This document shows positions 1 through 7,640 of a stretch of 64,000 nt of DNA, piece after piece. This DNA comes from an uncultured Collinsella sp. (GTDB lineage Bacteria > Actinomycetota > Coriobacteriia > Coriobacteriales > Coriobacteriaceae). The notes under the pieces are model-generated. The model did no database searches. It was not told the origin of the DNA and saw only the letters and a list, made by a program, of their open reading frames with translations. Position numbers and translations under genes: made by a program. Numbering within the stretch: position 1 is the stretch's first letter; each line of letters starts with the position of its first letter. The DNA lies in the NCBI GenBank assembly GCA_900543515.1, contig UQRW01000004.1:10901-74900 (forward strand), written 5' to 3'.

Positions 1-64
1 CAGCCGTGCTCATGGCGGTCTGCAGCGCCTCGCGCGACGTCATTGCTAGCTTATCGATTCTCAT
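1..64 (-). CDS. clpB: ClpB-type disaggregase, N-terminal fragment
   Basis: Only the first 21 codons are inside the window; the gene runs off the left edge. The peptide begins MRIDKLAMTSREALQTAMST, which fits the start of the Clp N-domain of ClpB disaggregases, the ATP-driven partner of DnaK in rescuing aggregated protein. A ribosome site (AGAGGTG) lies eight bases before the ATG. The assignment is supported by context: the dnaK operon lies 8 kb away, and a 27-bp inverted motif upstream (154-180) is shared with dnaK. ClpC or another Clp ATPase cannot be fully excluded from so short a piece. Confidence 0.7.
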   Translation of the reverse strand, partial: MRIDKLAMTSREALQTAMSTA

Positions 65-153
65 GGAATCACCTCTCTTGGGGTGGCCGCCCTACGGGGC
101 GGCTTCACGTTGTTCGAGAAGTATTGTTGCCAGCTTTGCGCGATCTTATACAC

Positions 154-180
154 AAATCTAAGTCTCTATATGTAAGATTT
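154..180 (-). promoter_or_regulatory. Candidate HspR operator upstream of clpB
   Basis: The 27-bp site has arms AAATCT and AGATTT separated by 15 bases. It matches the site upstream of dnaK (10488-10514) at the first 11 and last 8 positions. Read on the gene strand it ends just before a TATAAG-like -10 box, so a bound repressor would cover the promoter spacer. The inner 21 bp have the 7-7-7 layout of the actinobacterial HAIR site bound by HspR, with a diverged sequence. HspR binding is inferred from gene content and position. Confidence 0.6.
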
Positions 181-242
181 TCTGAGTGATTGAGGGATAG
201 GGTACTGAGACGCCGACCCACTGCATCCCCGACGACCAACCG

Positions 243-458
243 TCTCGATCTGTAACATCTAGCAGCCGTTTTTGGGTCCAGATGTTACAGATCGAGATGA
301 AATGATCGGCAGCGCCCGTTTGTCTAAATCTGTAACAACTACTCGGCAAATAAGGGTCCATCTGTTACAGATCGAGATAAACAGAAGACACCCGAATCGA
401 TAATCTAAATCTGTAACACCAAGCCCACTTTTAACGGCCCAGATGTTACAGATCGAGA
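243..458. repeat. Family 1 palindrome array, three 55-bp units
   Basis: Three units at 243-297, 323-377 and 404-458 repeat every 80-81 bp. Each has 15-bp arms of the form TCTCGATCTGTAACA and TGTTACAGATCGAGA around a 25-bp centre that varies. A nearly identical array lies at 2193-2408, exactly 1,950 bp away. Single or paired units recur at 45977, 46058 and 47400. They occupy the otherwise empty space between clpB and the next gene. Confidence 0.9.
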
Positions 459-469
459 CAGACTGAAAA

Positions 470-497
470 CCACCGCAAAGGGGCACCTTTGTGGTGG
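470..497. repeat. Family 2 palindrome (CCACCACAAAGG type)
   Basis: Imperfect inverted repeat with arms CCACCGCAAAGG and CCTTTGTGGTGG. It belongs to a family with members at 1266, 2137, 2420, 45929, 47352 (decayed) and 30794 (decayed), most of which carry GGGGACAGG in the centre. Members repeatedly neighbour family 1 arrays. It lies just beyond the stop codon of the minus-strand gene at 507. Confidence 0.85.
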
Positions 498-506
498 TCG
501 CGTTCT

Positions 507-1178
507 CTACTCTTTTGACGAGCCCGTGCTTCCCGATTCGGCGTTCCAGGGCATCTCATCCTCGAATAGCCATGTACGAGCAGACCCACTATCGCGTGCA
601 GCCTGCAGGTCGGGCAAGCAGGTCTGTTCATAGGCATCCTGAATGCACTGACCCATAAACTCGTTGAGCTCGGTCTGGTCGCCCTCCATGACATAGGCCA
701 CATCGCCGTCCATGATGTAGATGCCCGGACCCTCATTGCCCTCGTAACCCGGATCGTACGAGACATCACATAGCTTTGCGCCGTTCGCGGTATCCAGCTC
801 GATGGAAGAGTGGCATCCGCCAACCATGTCGTTCGCTTTTGCCCGATAGGACGCATATCCGTACCAACGCTTAAAGGTTTTGCCTTTGAGCAGCTCGGTT
901 GCTTTGCTGATTAGGCTCGCGTCCATGGTGTAGCGCATGGCCCCAAGCTGAATGCGCGGATAATTGCTAATGCCCAGCGCTGCCGGTTTCTCATCAAAAT
1001 CAACAGTAATGGTCTCGGGTTTTTCGTCGCCGGTCAGAAGTTCGACTGATTGAGTCACAGGCTTAACCACCGGCTCCGTCACCGCAGCAGGCAGAAATGC
1101 CATACCGACAACGCCCACACCAACCACGGCGATCGCAAGCGCCAGAGCAATCAATCCAATACGGGCAGAGCGACTCAC
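507..1178 (-). CDS. Membrane-anchored protein of unknown function (paralogue 1)
   Basis: Function not recognised. The 223-residue product has one hydrophobic segment near the N-terminus (about residues 7-28) and a polar remainder, so it is probably an anchored extracytoplasmic protein. Its paralogue lies at 2457-3146. The pair share KPxxITxDxxExPxxLxISNYPxIxLG in the first third, a central KxFKRWxGxxxY motif, and an almost identical C-terminus around ARTWLFEDEMPW. A GTG start at 1178 is preferred because GAGGTG precedes it by seven bases; an ATG at 1211 would add 11 residues. The near-identity of the last codons and downstream repeat to the second copy points to recent duplication or gene conversion. 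Confidence 0.75.
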   Translation of the reverse strand: MSRSARIGLIALALAIAVVGVGVVGMAFLPAAVTEPVVKPVTQSVELLTGDEKPETITVDFDEKPAALGISNYPRIQLGAMRYTMDASLISKATELLKGKTFKRWYGYASYRAKANDMVGGCHSSIELDTANGAKLCDVSYDPGYEGNEGPGIYIMDGDVAYVMEGDQTELNEFMGQCIQDAYEQTCLPDLQAARDSGSARTWLFEDEMPWNAESGSTGSSKE

Positions 1179-1265
1179 AGCAAAACACCTCGCAATGCAG
1201 ATCTGCGTCATTTGCCCTAATGATACCGTCAGCTAACACTATCACCAAAAGAAGCCGCTCGCTCC

Positions 1266-1302
1266 CCACCACCACAAAGGAGACAGGCACCTTTGTGGTG
1301 GG
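1266..1302. repeat. Family 2 palindrome
   Basis: Arms CCACCACAAAGG and CCTTTGTGGTGG flank AGACAGGCA. It sits between two divergent genes (507-1178 minus, 1413-2081 plus) and is the only recognisable structure in that spacer. Confidence 0.85.
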
Positions 1303-1412
1303 TTTCGACGCTAACGGTCGACCATCTCACGCCATGAGATTAAACTTAATTTGTTATCTGAATTTATCTATTTCTATCTATCCTCAACAGCTTTTTGTTT
1401 CGGGGAGATCAT

Positions 1413-2081
1413 ATGAAGCCGTCTCATTCCACCGGTCGCAACGTCATCGCCATTCTCGCCGTACCCATCGTGATGCTCTTCCTTATCGTCATCACGCCCT
1501 TTTCTCTCGGTATCGCCTCGCCCTTCGATTTGTGCGGGATGGTCGACGCCGGCTCGCGTGCCACCTCGCTCTCCTTTATCTGCCGCGGCGTGTTTTACGA
1601 AGATAGAATTCCCACCGGATTTTGGCAGTCAAAGTTGCCACTGCTCGGTCAGATCGACGGATGCTCCCCCCATTTCTGCCTTGAACCTCAGGCGCTAAAC
1701 TATCTGATCGACGACCAGCCACTCGACTCCATCACCCTCGCCTACGACTACGCACCAAACACCGATGAGCGCCACATGAACCAAGTCCTCGACAAGATGC
1801 TTGGACAGTGCGGGCTCACCGAGGAGGACGGTCGAACCATCTATAGCAACCAGAAATTAAAGCGAACAGAACTCCGCCGTGTCGGAAAAATCGAAGGGCG
1901 AAGTGGGGCCGCCTACTGGCAGGCCTGGGCAACACGCGACAAGAGCGAATTCGGACACAGCACCTATATGGTCACCGTCTACACCAAAGACGGAATTAAG
2001 GACAATGTTGACGATTTCGCGTCGTCCAAACTCGGCATCCCCAAAACAACCAAACCCGCCACCCCAGATGAAATCCTGTAG
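1413..2081 (+). CDS. Single-pass membrane protein of unknown function
   Basis: Function not recognised. The 222-residue product has a strong hydrophobic segment at about residues 10-31 preceded by basic residues, then a polar domain with several cysteines (FDLCGM, FICRG, DGCSPHFCLE) that could form disulfides outside the cell. The ATG at 1413 is chosen because GGGGAGA lies six bases upstream; an in-frame TTG at 1395 has no such site. The gene lies between the two paralogues at 507 and 2457 and points the other way, flanked on both sides by family 2 palindromes. It shows no clear similarity to those paralogues. Confidence 0.65.
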   Translation: MKPSHSTGRNVIAILAVPIVMLFLIVITPFSLGIASPFDLCGMVDAGSRATSLSFICRGVFYEDRIPTGFWQSKLPLLGQIDGCSPHFCLEPQALNYLIDDQPLDSITLAYDYAPNTDERHMNQVLDKMLGQCGLTEEDGRTIYSNQKLKRTELRRVGKIEGRSGAAYWQAWATRDKSEFGHSTYMVTVYTKDGIKDNVDDFASSKLGIPKTTKPATPDEIL

Positions 2082-2136
2082 AGACATTCATTAAAATGCT
2101 GCCCAGCGATCACAATAACATCGAGCCCGCCCCCCA

Positions 2137-2169
2137 CCACCACAAAGGGGACAGGCACCTTTGTGGTGA
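2137..2169. repeat. Family 2 palindrome
   Basis: CCACCACAAAGG, then GGACAGGCA, then CCTTTGTGGTG. It lies 24 bp before the second family 1 array, in the 374-bp gap after the 1413-2081 gene. The gap holds only this repeat, the array and the next family 2 copy. Confidence 0.85.
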
Positions 2170-2192
2170 TTTTCGACTCCGGCGCTCATCTG

Positions 2193-2408
2193 TCTCGATC
2201 TGTAACATCTAGCGGCCGTTTTTGACCCCAGATGTTACAGATTGAGATGAAATGATCGGCGGCGCCCGTTTGTCTAAATCTGTAACAACTACTCGGCAAA
2301 TAAGGGTCCACCTGTTACAGATCGAGATAAACAGAAGACACCCGAATCGATAATCTAAATCTGTAACACCAAGCCCACTTTTAACGGCCCAGATGTTACA
2401 GATCGAGA
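2193..2408. repeat. Family 1 palindrome array, second copy
   Basis: Three 55-bp units at 2193-2247, 2273-2327 and 2354-2408. Each unit lies exactly 1,950 bp from its counterpart in the first array and differs by only a few bases. The preserved spacing over more than 200 bp shows that the whole array was copied as a block. Confidence 0.9.
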
Positions 2409-2419
2409 CAGACTGAAAA

Positions 2420-2447
2420 CCACCGCAAAGGGGCACCTTTGTGGTGG
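2420..2447. repeat. Family 2 palindrome, part of the duplicated block
   Basis: Identical to the copy at 470-497 and at the same distance after the array, so it belongs to the 1,950-bp-offset duplication. Confidence 0.85.
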
Positions 2448-2456
2448 TCGCGTTCT

Positions 2457-3146
2457 CTACTCTTTTGCCGAGCCCGTGCTTCCCGATTCGGCGGTCCAGG
2501 GCATCTCATCCTCGAATAGCCATGTACGAGCAGATCCACCATCGCGTGCAGTCTGCGGGTCGGGCAGGCAGGTCTGGTCGTACGCGTCCATCACGCAACG
2601 ATCCAAAAAATCGATCACCTGCTGCTGGTCGCCTTCAAGAATGTAGGTCACGCCGCCATCTTGGATATAGACGCCGTCCCCACCTCCGGCTTTTGCGTAT
2701 TCCGGATTGTAGTTAACGGTGCGCATCAGTTTGCCATCAGATGAATACAACTTCAGCGTTGTATAGTAGCCACCGTTCACAGAACCACGTCGGCGCTCAT
2801 AGGCATCCCAACCGTCCCAGCGTTTGAACGAACGCCCGTTTAGCAAGTCCAGCGCCTGTCGGGACAACTTCTCGTCCTTGGTATAGCGAGACGAGCCAAG
2901 TTCAATCATGGGGTAGTTGCTTATGCTTAGAATGCCCGGCGTTTCCTCGATATCGAGCGTTATCTCATCGGGCTTTGTAACGTCCGAAATCATTTGCCCG
3001 GGCATCGATGCAACAAGGGACGCCATCTCAACCGTCTGCTCAACCCCACTCGGCCCATAGAAGATAAGCGAGCCAAATAGGACCACGCCCGCAGCAGCGA
3101 CGACGCAAGCCACCAACAGCAACAAAACAGAAGTGCAACGCTTCAT
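2457..3146 (-). CDS. Membrane-anchored protein of unknown function (paralogue 2)
   Basis: Paralogue of the 507-1178 product. It starts with MKRCTSVLLLLVACV, giving a hydrophobic segment at about residues 5-29 (signal anchor), followed by a roughly 200-residue polar domain. Shared motifs are ISNYPMIELG, FKRWDGWDAY and the near-identical C-terminus around ARTWLFEDEMPW. The ATG at 3146 is chosen because GGAG precedes it at normal spacing; a GTG at 3158 would add four residues. Divergence is much greater in the N-terminal two thirds than in the last ~30 codons. That pattern fits gene conversion of the 3' end together with the downstream repeat array. No enzymatic motif is visible. Confidence 0.75.
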   Translation of the reverse strand: MKRCTSVLLLLVACVVAAAGVVLFGSLIFYGPSGVEQTVEMASLVASMPGQMISDVTKPDEITLDIEETPGILSISNYPMIELGSSRYTKDEKLSRQALDLLNGRSFKRWDGWDAYERRRGSVNGGYYTTLKLYSSDGKLMRTVNYNPEYAKAGGGDGVYIQDGGVTYILEGDQQQVIDFLDRCVMDAYDQTCLPDPQTARDGGSARTWLFEDEMPWTAESGSTGSAKE

Positions 3147-3308
3147 CTTCAACTCCACAAACGAGAGTGTTTTGAGCTCACTTTAAAGCGCCAACTTCAT
3201 ACTGTCAATTCTAGATAGCATATGAACAAAGGCGCACTCCCCCATAGAGGAGAGTTGCAACCTCGATTTTAGCGCCCTCAAGACCCAACGAGCAGCACTT
3301 AACAAGTA

Positions 3309-3380
3309 GCCCCGGTTATACCTTTCTCTGACGCGACCCTCGCGAAGCGCGTGAGCGGCAGGGAAAGGTATAACCGGGGC
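3309..3380. repeat. 72-bp palindrome with 18-bp perfect arms
   Basis: Arms GCCCCGGTTATACCTTTC and GAAAGGTATAACCGGGGC are perfectly complementary around a 36-bp GC-rich centre. It lies just downstream of the minus-strand hydratase gene (stop at 3396). There is no T-tract, so it is not a standard intrinsic terminator. No second copy was noticed in this window. Confidence 0.85.
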
Positions 3381-3395
3381 GGACAAGTATGTGCG

Positions 3396-5696
3396 TTACT
3401 CGGCAGCGGCCTTGAACTTGTTGTAGTTGATCAGGCAGCCGGCCTTGACGATGGCGCGCTCCTCTGCCGTCATATCGGCAATGTAAAGCTCAATCTGCTC
3501 GACCGTGTCGTCGGCGCGCACCACGTAGGCGGCGATGTCCTTCAGGTCGCCGTCGAGCGCGGCGCGGATACCCGGCACAAAGACGTAGTCGCCCACCTCA
3601 AAGTTGGGCTCGGCCTCCATCTGGAAGGGCACCATGCCCCAGTTCATCACGTTGGAGCGATAGCGCTTGGTGGCGTACTCGTGGACGATGTTGGCCAGGC
3701 CGCCAATTACGCGCTGGCAGCTCGCGGCCTGCTCGCGGGCAGAACCGTCACCGGGCTTCTTAGCGTAGAGCATGGAGCCGTACTCGGTCGCCTTGGCATC
3801 GGCAGCGACACCCGCGCCGGCCAACGCCTCAAACACGCTGGCAAGCTCGGCATCGAGTGCTGTCAGGTCACCCGCGGACTCGCCAGCCACGCGGCGCTTC
3901 TCCACGGCGTCGACCTCCTTGGAACGGCCCACGTAGGCCGGGTCGCGGCGGCTCAGCGTAAACTCTGCCAGGCCCAGCGGGTTGGAGCGGAAGGAGCTCG
4001 TCTCGCCCGAAGGAATGAGCTCGTCAGTCGTGGTGACCGGGTCCATGATCTTAGAGCACACCTTGAGCAGGATATCGTCGCCGAGGGGCTCCATCGCGGG
4101 CCACGGCTTGATGTTGGGACCCTCGACCAGTTCGTCGGCAGGCTCCGCCTTGCCAAAGCCCCAATACACGCGCTTTTTGTACGGCGCGTCGTCAAAGGTG
4201 TACTCGCAGGCCTCGTCCCAAGTCTCCTCGGGCAGGTCGGTCGCCGGCGTCAGGACGCCGCCGTTGGCAGCCGTCGCCGCAATGGAGCGAGCGTCCATCA
4301 GGGCCACGGCGCTCAGCTGGCCATTGCCCGGCTTGGAACCCTCGCGGTTGGGGAAGTTGCGCGTGGTGTGGCGGATCGAAAGGCCGTTGTTGGCGGGCGT
4401 GTCGCCGGCGCCGAAGCACGGGCCGCAGAACGCCGTGCGCACAATCGCGCCGGCCTCCATAAGGTCGTAGATGTAGCCGCGGCGTGTAAGCTCGAGTGCC
4501 ACGGGCTGGCTCGTGGGATAGACCGACAGCGAGAACTCGCCGCAGCCGGTGCTGGCGCCCTTGAGCACGCGGGCAGCCTGGACCACGGAGTCGTAGTTGC
4601 CGCCCGAGCAGCCGGCGATAACGCCCTGCTGCACGTGCAGCTTGCCGTCGACGATCTTGTCGAGCAGGCTAAAGTGCGTCTTGCCCTCGCCGATCTTGGC
4701 GGCCTCGAGCTCCACCTCGTGCAGGATGTCCTCGAGGTTCTCGTTGAGCTCGTCAATCTCAAAGCCGTTGGAAGGATGGAACGGCAGCGCGATCATGGGC
4801 TTGATGCTCGACAGATCGACCTCGACGCAGCCGTCGTAGTAGGCGACATCGGCGGGCTTGAGCTCGCGGTAGTCGTCGCCGCGGCCGTGCATGGCCAAAA
4901 ACGCGTGTGTGTCCTCGTCGGTGGCCCAGATGGAGGAAAGGCAGGTGGTCTCGGTGGTCATGACGTCAACGCCGTTGCGGTAATCGGTCGTCATGCTCGC
5001 GATGCCCGGGCCCACAAACTCCATGACCTTGTTCTTAACGTAGCCCTTGGCAAAGACCGCCTTGATGATGGCGAGCGCCACATCGTGCGGGCCGACGCCG
5101 GGACGCGGGGCACCCGTGAGGTAGATGGCCACGACGCCGGGATAGGCGACATCGTAGGTGTCGCACAGCAGCTGCTTTGCCAGCTCGCCGCCGCCCTCGC
5201 CAACGGCCATGGTGCCCAGAGCGCCGTAGCGGGTGTGCGAGTCGGAACCCAGAATCATCTTGCCGCAACCGGCGAAGTTCTCACGCATAAAGGAGTGGAT
5301 GACGGCGATGTGCGGCGGAACGAAGATGCCGCCGTACTTCTTGGCCGCAGAAAGGCCAAAGACGTGGTCGTCCTCGTTGATGGTGCCGCCCACGGCGCAC
5401 AGCGAGTTATGGCAGTTGGTGAGCACGTAGGGCAGCGGGAACTGCTCCATGCCCGAGGCGCGCGCCGTCTGGATGATGCCGACAAAGGTGATGTCGTGGC
5501 TCGCCATGGCGTCGAAGCGAATCTTGAGCGCCTCGGGGTCGCCGGACGTGTTGTGTGCCTGAAGGATCGAATACGCGATGGTGCCACGCTTGGCATCCTC
5601 GGGCGTCTGCGTAATACCGCGCTCGGCAGCCTCGGCCGCGGGCACGACCTCGCTGCCACCGCGCAGGTAGATGCCGTCCTCGTACAGCTTAACCAT
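3396..5696 (-). CDS. Aconitase-family hydratase
   Basis: A 766-residue aconitase-superfamily enzyme expected to carry a [4Fe-4S] cluster and act on aconitate/citrate-like acids in the cytoplasm. GSDSHT at residues 150-155 is the family active-site motif. The three cluster ligands are probably Cys363 (GCSGG) and Cys424 and Cys427 (FCGPC). The length and GCSGG/CGPC pattern fit the YbhJ-like branch rather than AcnA or AcnB, so the true substrate is uncertain. The start at 5696 has GGGAG at ideal spacing; the reading frame stays open upstream to 5888 but that part looks non-coding. No other citrate-cycle gene is adjacent. A short hairpin (5713-5729) lies just upstream of the ribosome site. Confidence 0.85.
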   Translation of the reverse strand: MVKLYEDGIYLRGGSEVVPAAEAAERGITQTPEDAKRGTIAYSILQAHNTSGDPEALKIRFDAMASHDITFVGIIQTARASGMEQFPLPYVLTNCHNSLCAVGGTINEDDHVFGLSAAKKYGGIFVPPHIAVIHSFMRENFAGCGKMILGSDSHTRYGALGTMAVGEGGGELAKQLLCDTYDVAYPGVVAIYLTGAPRPGVGPHDVALAIIKAVFAKGYVKNKVMEFVGPGIASMTTDYRNGVDVMTTETTCLSSIWATDEDTHAFLAMHGRGDDYRELKPADVAYYDGCVEVDLSSIKPMIALPFHPSNGFEIDELNENLEDILHEVELEAAKIGEGKTHFSLLDKIVDGKLHVQQGVIAGCSGGNYDSVVQAARVLKGASTGCGEFSLSVYPTSQPVALELTRRGYIYDLMEAGAIVRTAFCGPCFGAGDTPANNGLSIRHTTRNFPNREGSKPGNGQLSAVALMDARSIAATAANGGVLTPATDLPEETWDEACEYTFDDAPYKKRVYWGFGKAEPADELVEGPNIKPWPAMEPLGDDILLKVCSKIMDPVTTTDELIPSGETSSFRSNPLGLAEFTLSRRDPAYVGRSKEVDAVEKRRVAGESAGDLTALDAELASVFEALAGAGVAADAKATEYGSMLYAKKPGDGSAREQAASCQRVIGGLANIVHEYATKRYRSNVMNWGMVPFQMEAEPNFEVGDYVFVPGIRAALDGDLKDIAAYVVRADDTVEQIELYIADMTAEERAIVKAGCLINYNKFKAAAE

Positions 5697-5847
5697 ACTG
5701 TCTCCCACTCTGCCCAAAAGATTTGGGCGCATAGCATACATTCGTTCAATATCGTGCCATAGAACGGTTGCGAGTGGGTTACGAATCTGCGCGTTCACTT
5801 TATCTCGGTAAAGCAAAGGACGAGCACCTTGCATCACTCTTCTGACA

Positions 5848-6081
5848 AGGAGTGTCCCAAAGTGCCGGCACAAAAGGAACGTCCCCAAGTGCCAAACTAC
5901 CCTACTCCGGCAACGCCGATGTTTTAGCGCGGACAGCGAAAGCCCGCCAGAGCGAGCAAGGTGCCTTGAAACGAGGCGGCATTGACCTTCCTGGTCATGC
6001 CGCCGAAGTTGAAAGGCAGATTGCCGCTCTGGCGGGCTTGCAGCGTCGAGCCGTTACGCGGTTCGTAGAACCGCGTAACTA
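5848..6081 (-). repeat. Composite structured element E1, copy A (downstream of hspR)
   Basis: Read on the minus strand, the element begins at the hspR stop codon (TAG at 6081-6079) and folds into successive stems. Stem 1 is GTTACGCGGTTC/GAACCGCGTAAC. Stem 2 pairs GCCCGCCAGAGCG with CGCTCTGGCGGGC and encloses stem 3, GGCGGCAT/ATGCCGCC, whose loop region is GACCAGGAAGGTC. A short ATCGGC-containing segment follows, then a family 7 GTCCCC repeat (5848-5900). Copies B (27599-27846) and C (29580-29794) have the same layout and also abut a TAG. The paired bases change together between copies, which supports a structured RNA or DNA. This accounts for most of the 380-bp gap between hspR and the hydratase gene. 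Confidence 0.8.
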
Positions 6082-6495
6082 CAAATCCCCGCCTGCGCCC
6101 AAAAGTTTGCGCATGACCTGTTCGGGGTTGACCGAGCCGTCGCGCGGGGCCAGGGCGGTGATCTTCTTCTGCATCTTGTACTCGTGCAGCTCGTCCTCGA
6201 GCTGGCGCACGCGGGCACGAAGCTTTTCGTTCTCGCGCTCGCGCTCCTCAGCACGCTCCTTCATATCGAGGATGCGCACCACGCCGGCAAGGTTGATGCC
6301 CTCGTCGGTCAGCTGGTTGATGAGCTCTAGGCGCTCGATATCGGCACGCGAATACAGACGCGTGTTGCCGCCCGAGCGCTGGGGATTCACCAAGCCTTTG
6401 GACTCGTAGACGCGCAGAGTCTGCGGGTGCATGCCGGTCAGCTCGGCCGCCACGCTGATCATGTACAGCGGTTTGTTCCTATTGTCCTCGGCCAT
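6079..6495 (-). CDS. hspR: HspR, MerR-family heat-shock repressor
   Basis: The 138-residue protein has a MerR-type winged helix-turn-helix at about residues 10-78 (MHPQTLRVYESKGLV, then GGNTRLYSRADIERL) and a coiled coil at about 80-112. HspR represses the dnaK operon and clpB in actinobacteria by binding an inverted repeat, with DnaK as co-repressor. It is the last gene of dnaK-grpE-dnaJ-hspR, which creates an autoregulatory loop. A 27-bp inverted motif upstream of dnaK and clpB is the likely target. The exact HAIR consensus was not found, so the DNA-recognition sequence may have drifted. The stop codon is part of the structured element E1. Confidence 0.92.
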   Translation of the reverse strand: MAEDNRNKPLYMISVAAELTGMHPQTLRVYESKGLVNPQRSGGNTRLYSRADIERLELINQLTDEGINLAGVVRILDMKERAEERERENEKLRARVRQLEDELHEYKMQKKITALAPRDGSVNPEQVMRKLLGAGGDL

Positions 6496-6567
6496 GCTAC
6501 CTGACCCCTTTCCGTCTCGTTATCGTCCATCATAAGCCCGTGGGCGCGGGCGTGCGCCGCGACCGCC

Positions 6568-7533
6568 CTAGTACGTCGCCTTGTAACGGTTGACCTTCTC
6601 GCGATAGTCGCGTGTGTCGGTCTCGCGCAGCTTGGTCATGGCATCGCGCTCGTCATCGGACAGGTTCGTGGGGACCTGTACCTTGATTTCGACGAGCAGC
6701 GCGCCTGTGCGGCCACGGTGCTTAACGTCGGGCGCACCCATCTCCTTAAAGCGGAACTTCTTGCCCGTCTGGGTGCCAGCGGGCACCTTCAGACGAACCG
6801 TCGCGCCGCCGGGCGTGGGCACATCAACCGTGCAGCCGAGCGCCGCCTCGTAGACCGAGACCGGTACCTCCATGGTCACGTCGGCACCTTTACGCTTAAA
6901 CAGCGGGTGCTCCTCCACATGCGTGGTCACGACCAGGTCGCCGCGCTCGCCGCCGGCAACGCCATACTCGCCGCGACGCTTGTAGCGTAGCTTGCCGCCG
7001 TCGACCGCGCCCGCGGGCACCGAGACCGTAATGGTCTGCTGCTCGCCTGTCGAGGGAATGCGATAGGTGACCTTGTGCGTCACGCCGCGAAACGCGTCCT
7101 CGGCCGTCACATCGACGGTCAGCGACAGGTCGCCGCCCTTGCGAGCACGGCTGCGACCCGCGCCGGCACCGGCAGCGCCCGCAGCCCCGGCAAAGCCCGA
7201 GCCCCAATCGCTGCCCCAGGCGCCGTTGCCGCTAAAGATGCTGTCGAAGATGTCGCCCCAGCCGCTGGCACCCGCGCCGGCACCGTAGCCGCCGCCATAC
7301 GCGCCGCCCGCGCCCGGCATGCCGCCAAACATGAGCATCTGGTCGTACTCTTTGCGCTTCTTCTCGTCCGAAAGCGTCTCGTAGGCCTCGCTGATCTCCT
7401 TGAACTTGGCCTCGTCGCCGCCGGCATCGGGGTGATATTTTTGCGCGAGCTTGCGAAACGCGCTCTTGATCTCTTTGTCGGAGGCGCTCTTGGATACGCC
7501 CAGGATGTCATAGAAGGTTTTGCCTGCAGCCAT
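6568..7533 (-). CDS. dnaJ: DnaJ/CbpA-type co-chaperone without zinc fingers
   Basis: The 321-residue J-protein stimulates the DnaK ATPase and delivers unfolded substrates. The N-terminal J-domain (about residues 5-70) contains the essential HPD motif (KYHPDAGG). A Gly-rich linker at about 70-125 is followed by two beta-barrel C-terminal domains. The CxxCxGxG zinc-finger repeats of classical DnaJ are absent, so this is a type II (CbpA-like) protein even though it occupies the dnaJ position of the operon. A GAGGAG ribosome site precedes the ATG. It lies 72 bp before hspR and 107 bp after grpE, with a strong hairpin in the latter gap. Confidence 0.93.
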   Translation of the reverse strand: MAAGKTFYDILGVSKSASDKEIKSAFRKLAQKYHPDAGGDEAKFKEISEAYETLSDEKKRKEYDQMLMFGGMPGAGGAYGGGYGAGAGASGWGDIFDSIFSGNGAWGSDWGSGFAGAAGAAGAGAGRSRARKGGDLSLTVDVTAEDAFRGVTHKVTYRIPSTGEQQTITVSVPAGAVDGGKLRYKRRGEYGVAGGERGDLVVTTHVEEHPLFKRKGADVTMEVPVSVYEAALGCTVDVPTPGGATVRLKVPAGTQTGKKFRFKEMGAPDVKHRGRTGALLVEIKVQVPTNLSDDERDAMTKLRETDTRDYREKVNRYKATY

Positions 7534-7604
7534 CGTAGCTCCTCTCCTGTTTCATCCGCCGCCCAGCGGGCGACGGCTCATGCTTTCATATGGCACTAGG
7601 CCAG

Positions 7605-7637
7605 AAAGGGCCCCGGGTGTTGCCCCGGGGCCCTTCT
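7605..7637 (-). terminator. GC-rich hairpin between grpE and dnaJ
   Basis: AAGGGCCCCGGGG and CCCGGGGCCCTT form a very stable stem with a short loop; on the gene strand it is followed by only TTTCT. It is probably a partial terminator or RNA-processing hairpin that would set dnaJ-hspR expression below dnaK-grpE. Confidence 0.6.
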
Positions 7638-7640
7638 CAA

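Noticed and set aside
243..458. CRISPR-like regular repeats
   Set aside because: Units are palindromes of 55 bp with conserved arms and related centres, only three per array; no direct repeat/unique spacer pattern and no cas genes.
3183..3386. 67-codon frame on the minus strand
   Set aside because: It runs through the perfect 72-bp palindrome and has no ribosome site or recognisable motif.
3351..5762. Long open frame antisense to the hydratase gene
   Set aside because: It mirrors the codon structure of a convincing gene on the other strand; no domain or ribosome site. The same holds for long antisense frames over dnaK (8831-10381), hypD/hypE (24716-26962), mgtA (30883-33732), SPFH (36915-39218) and others.
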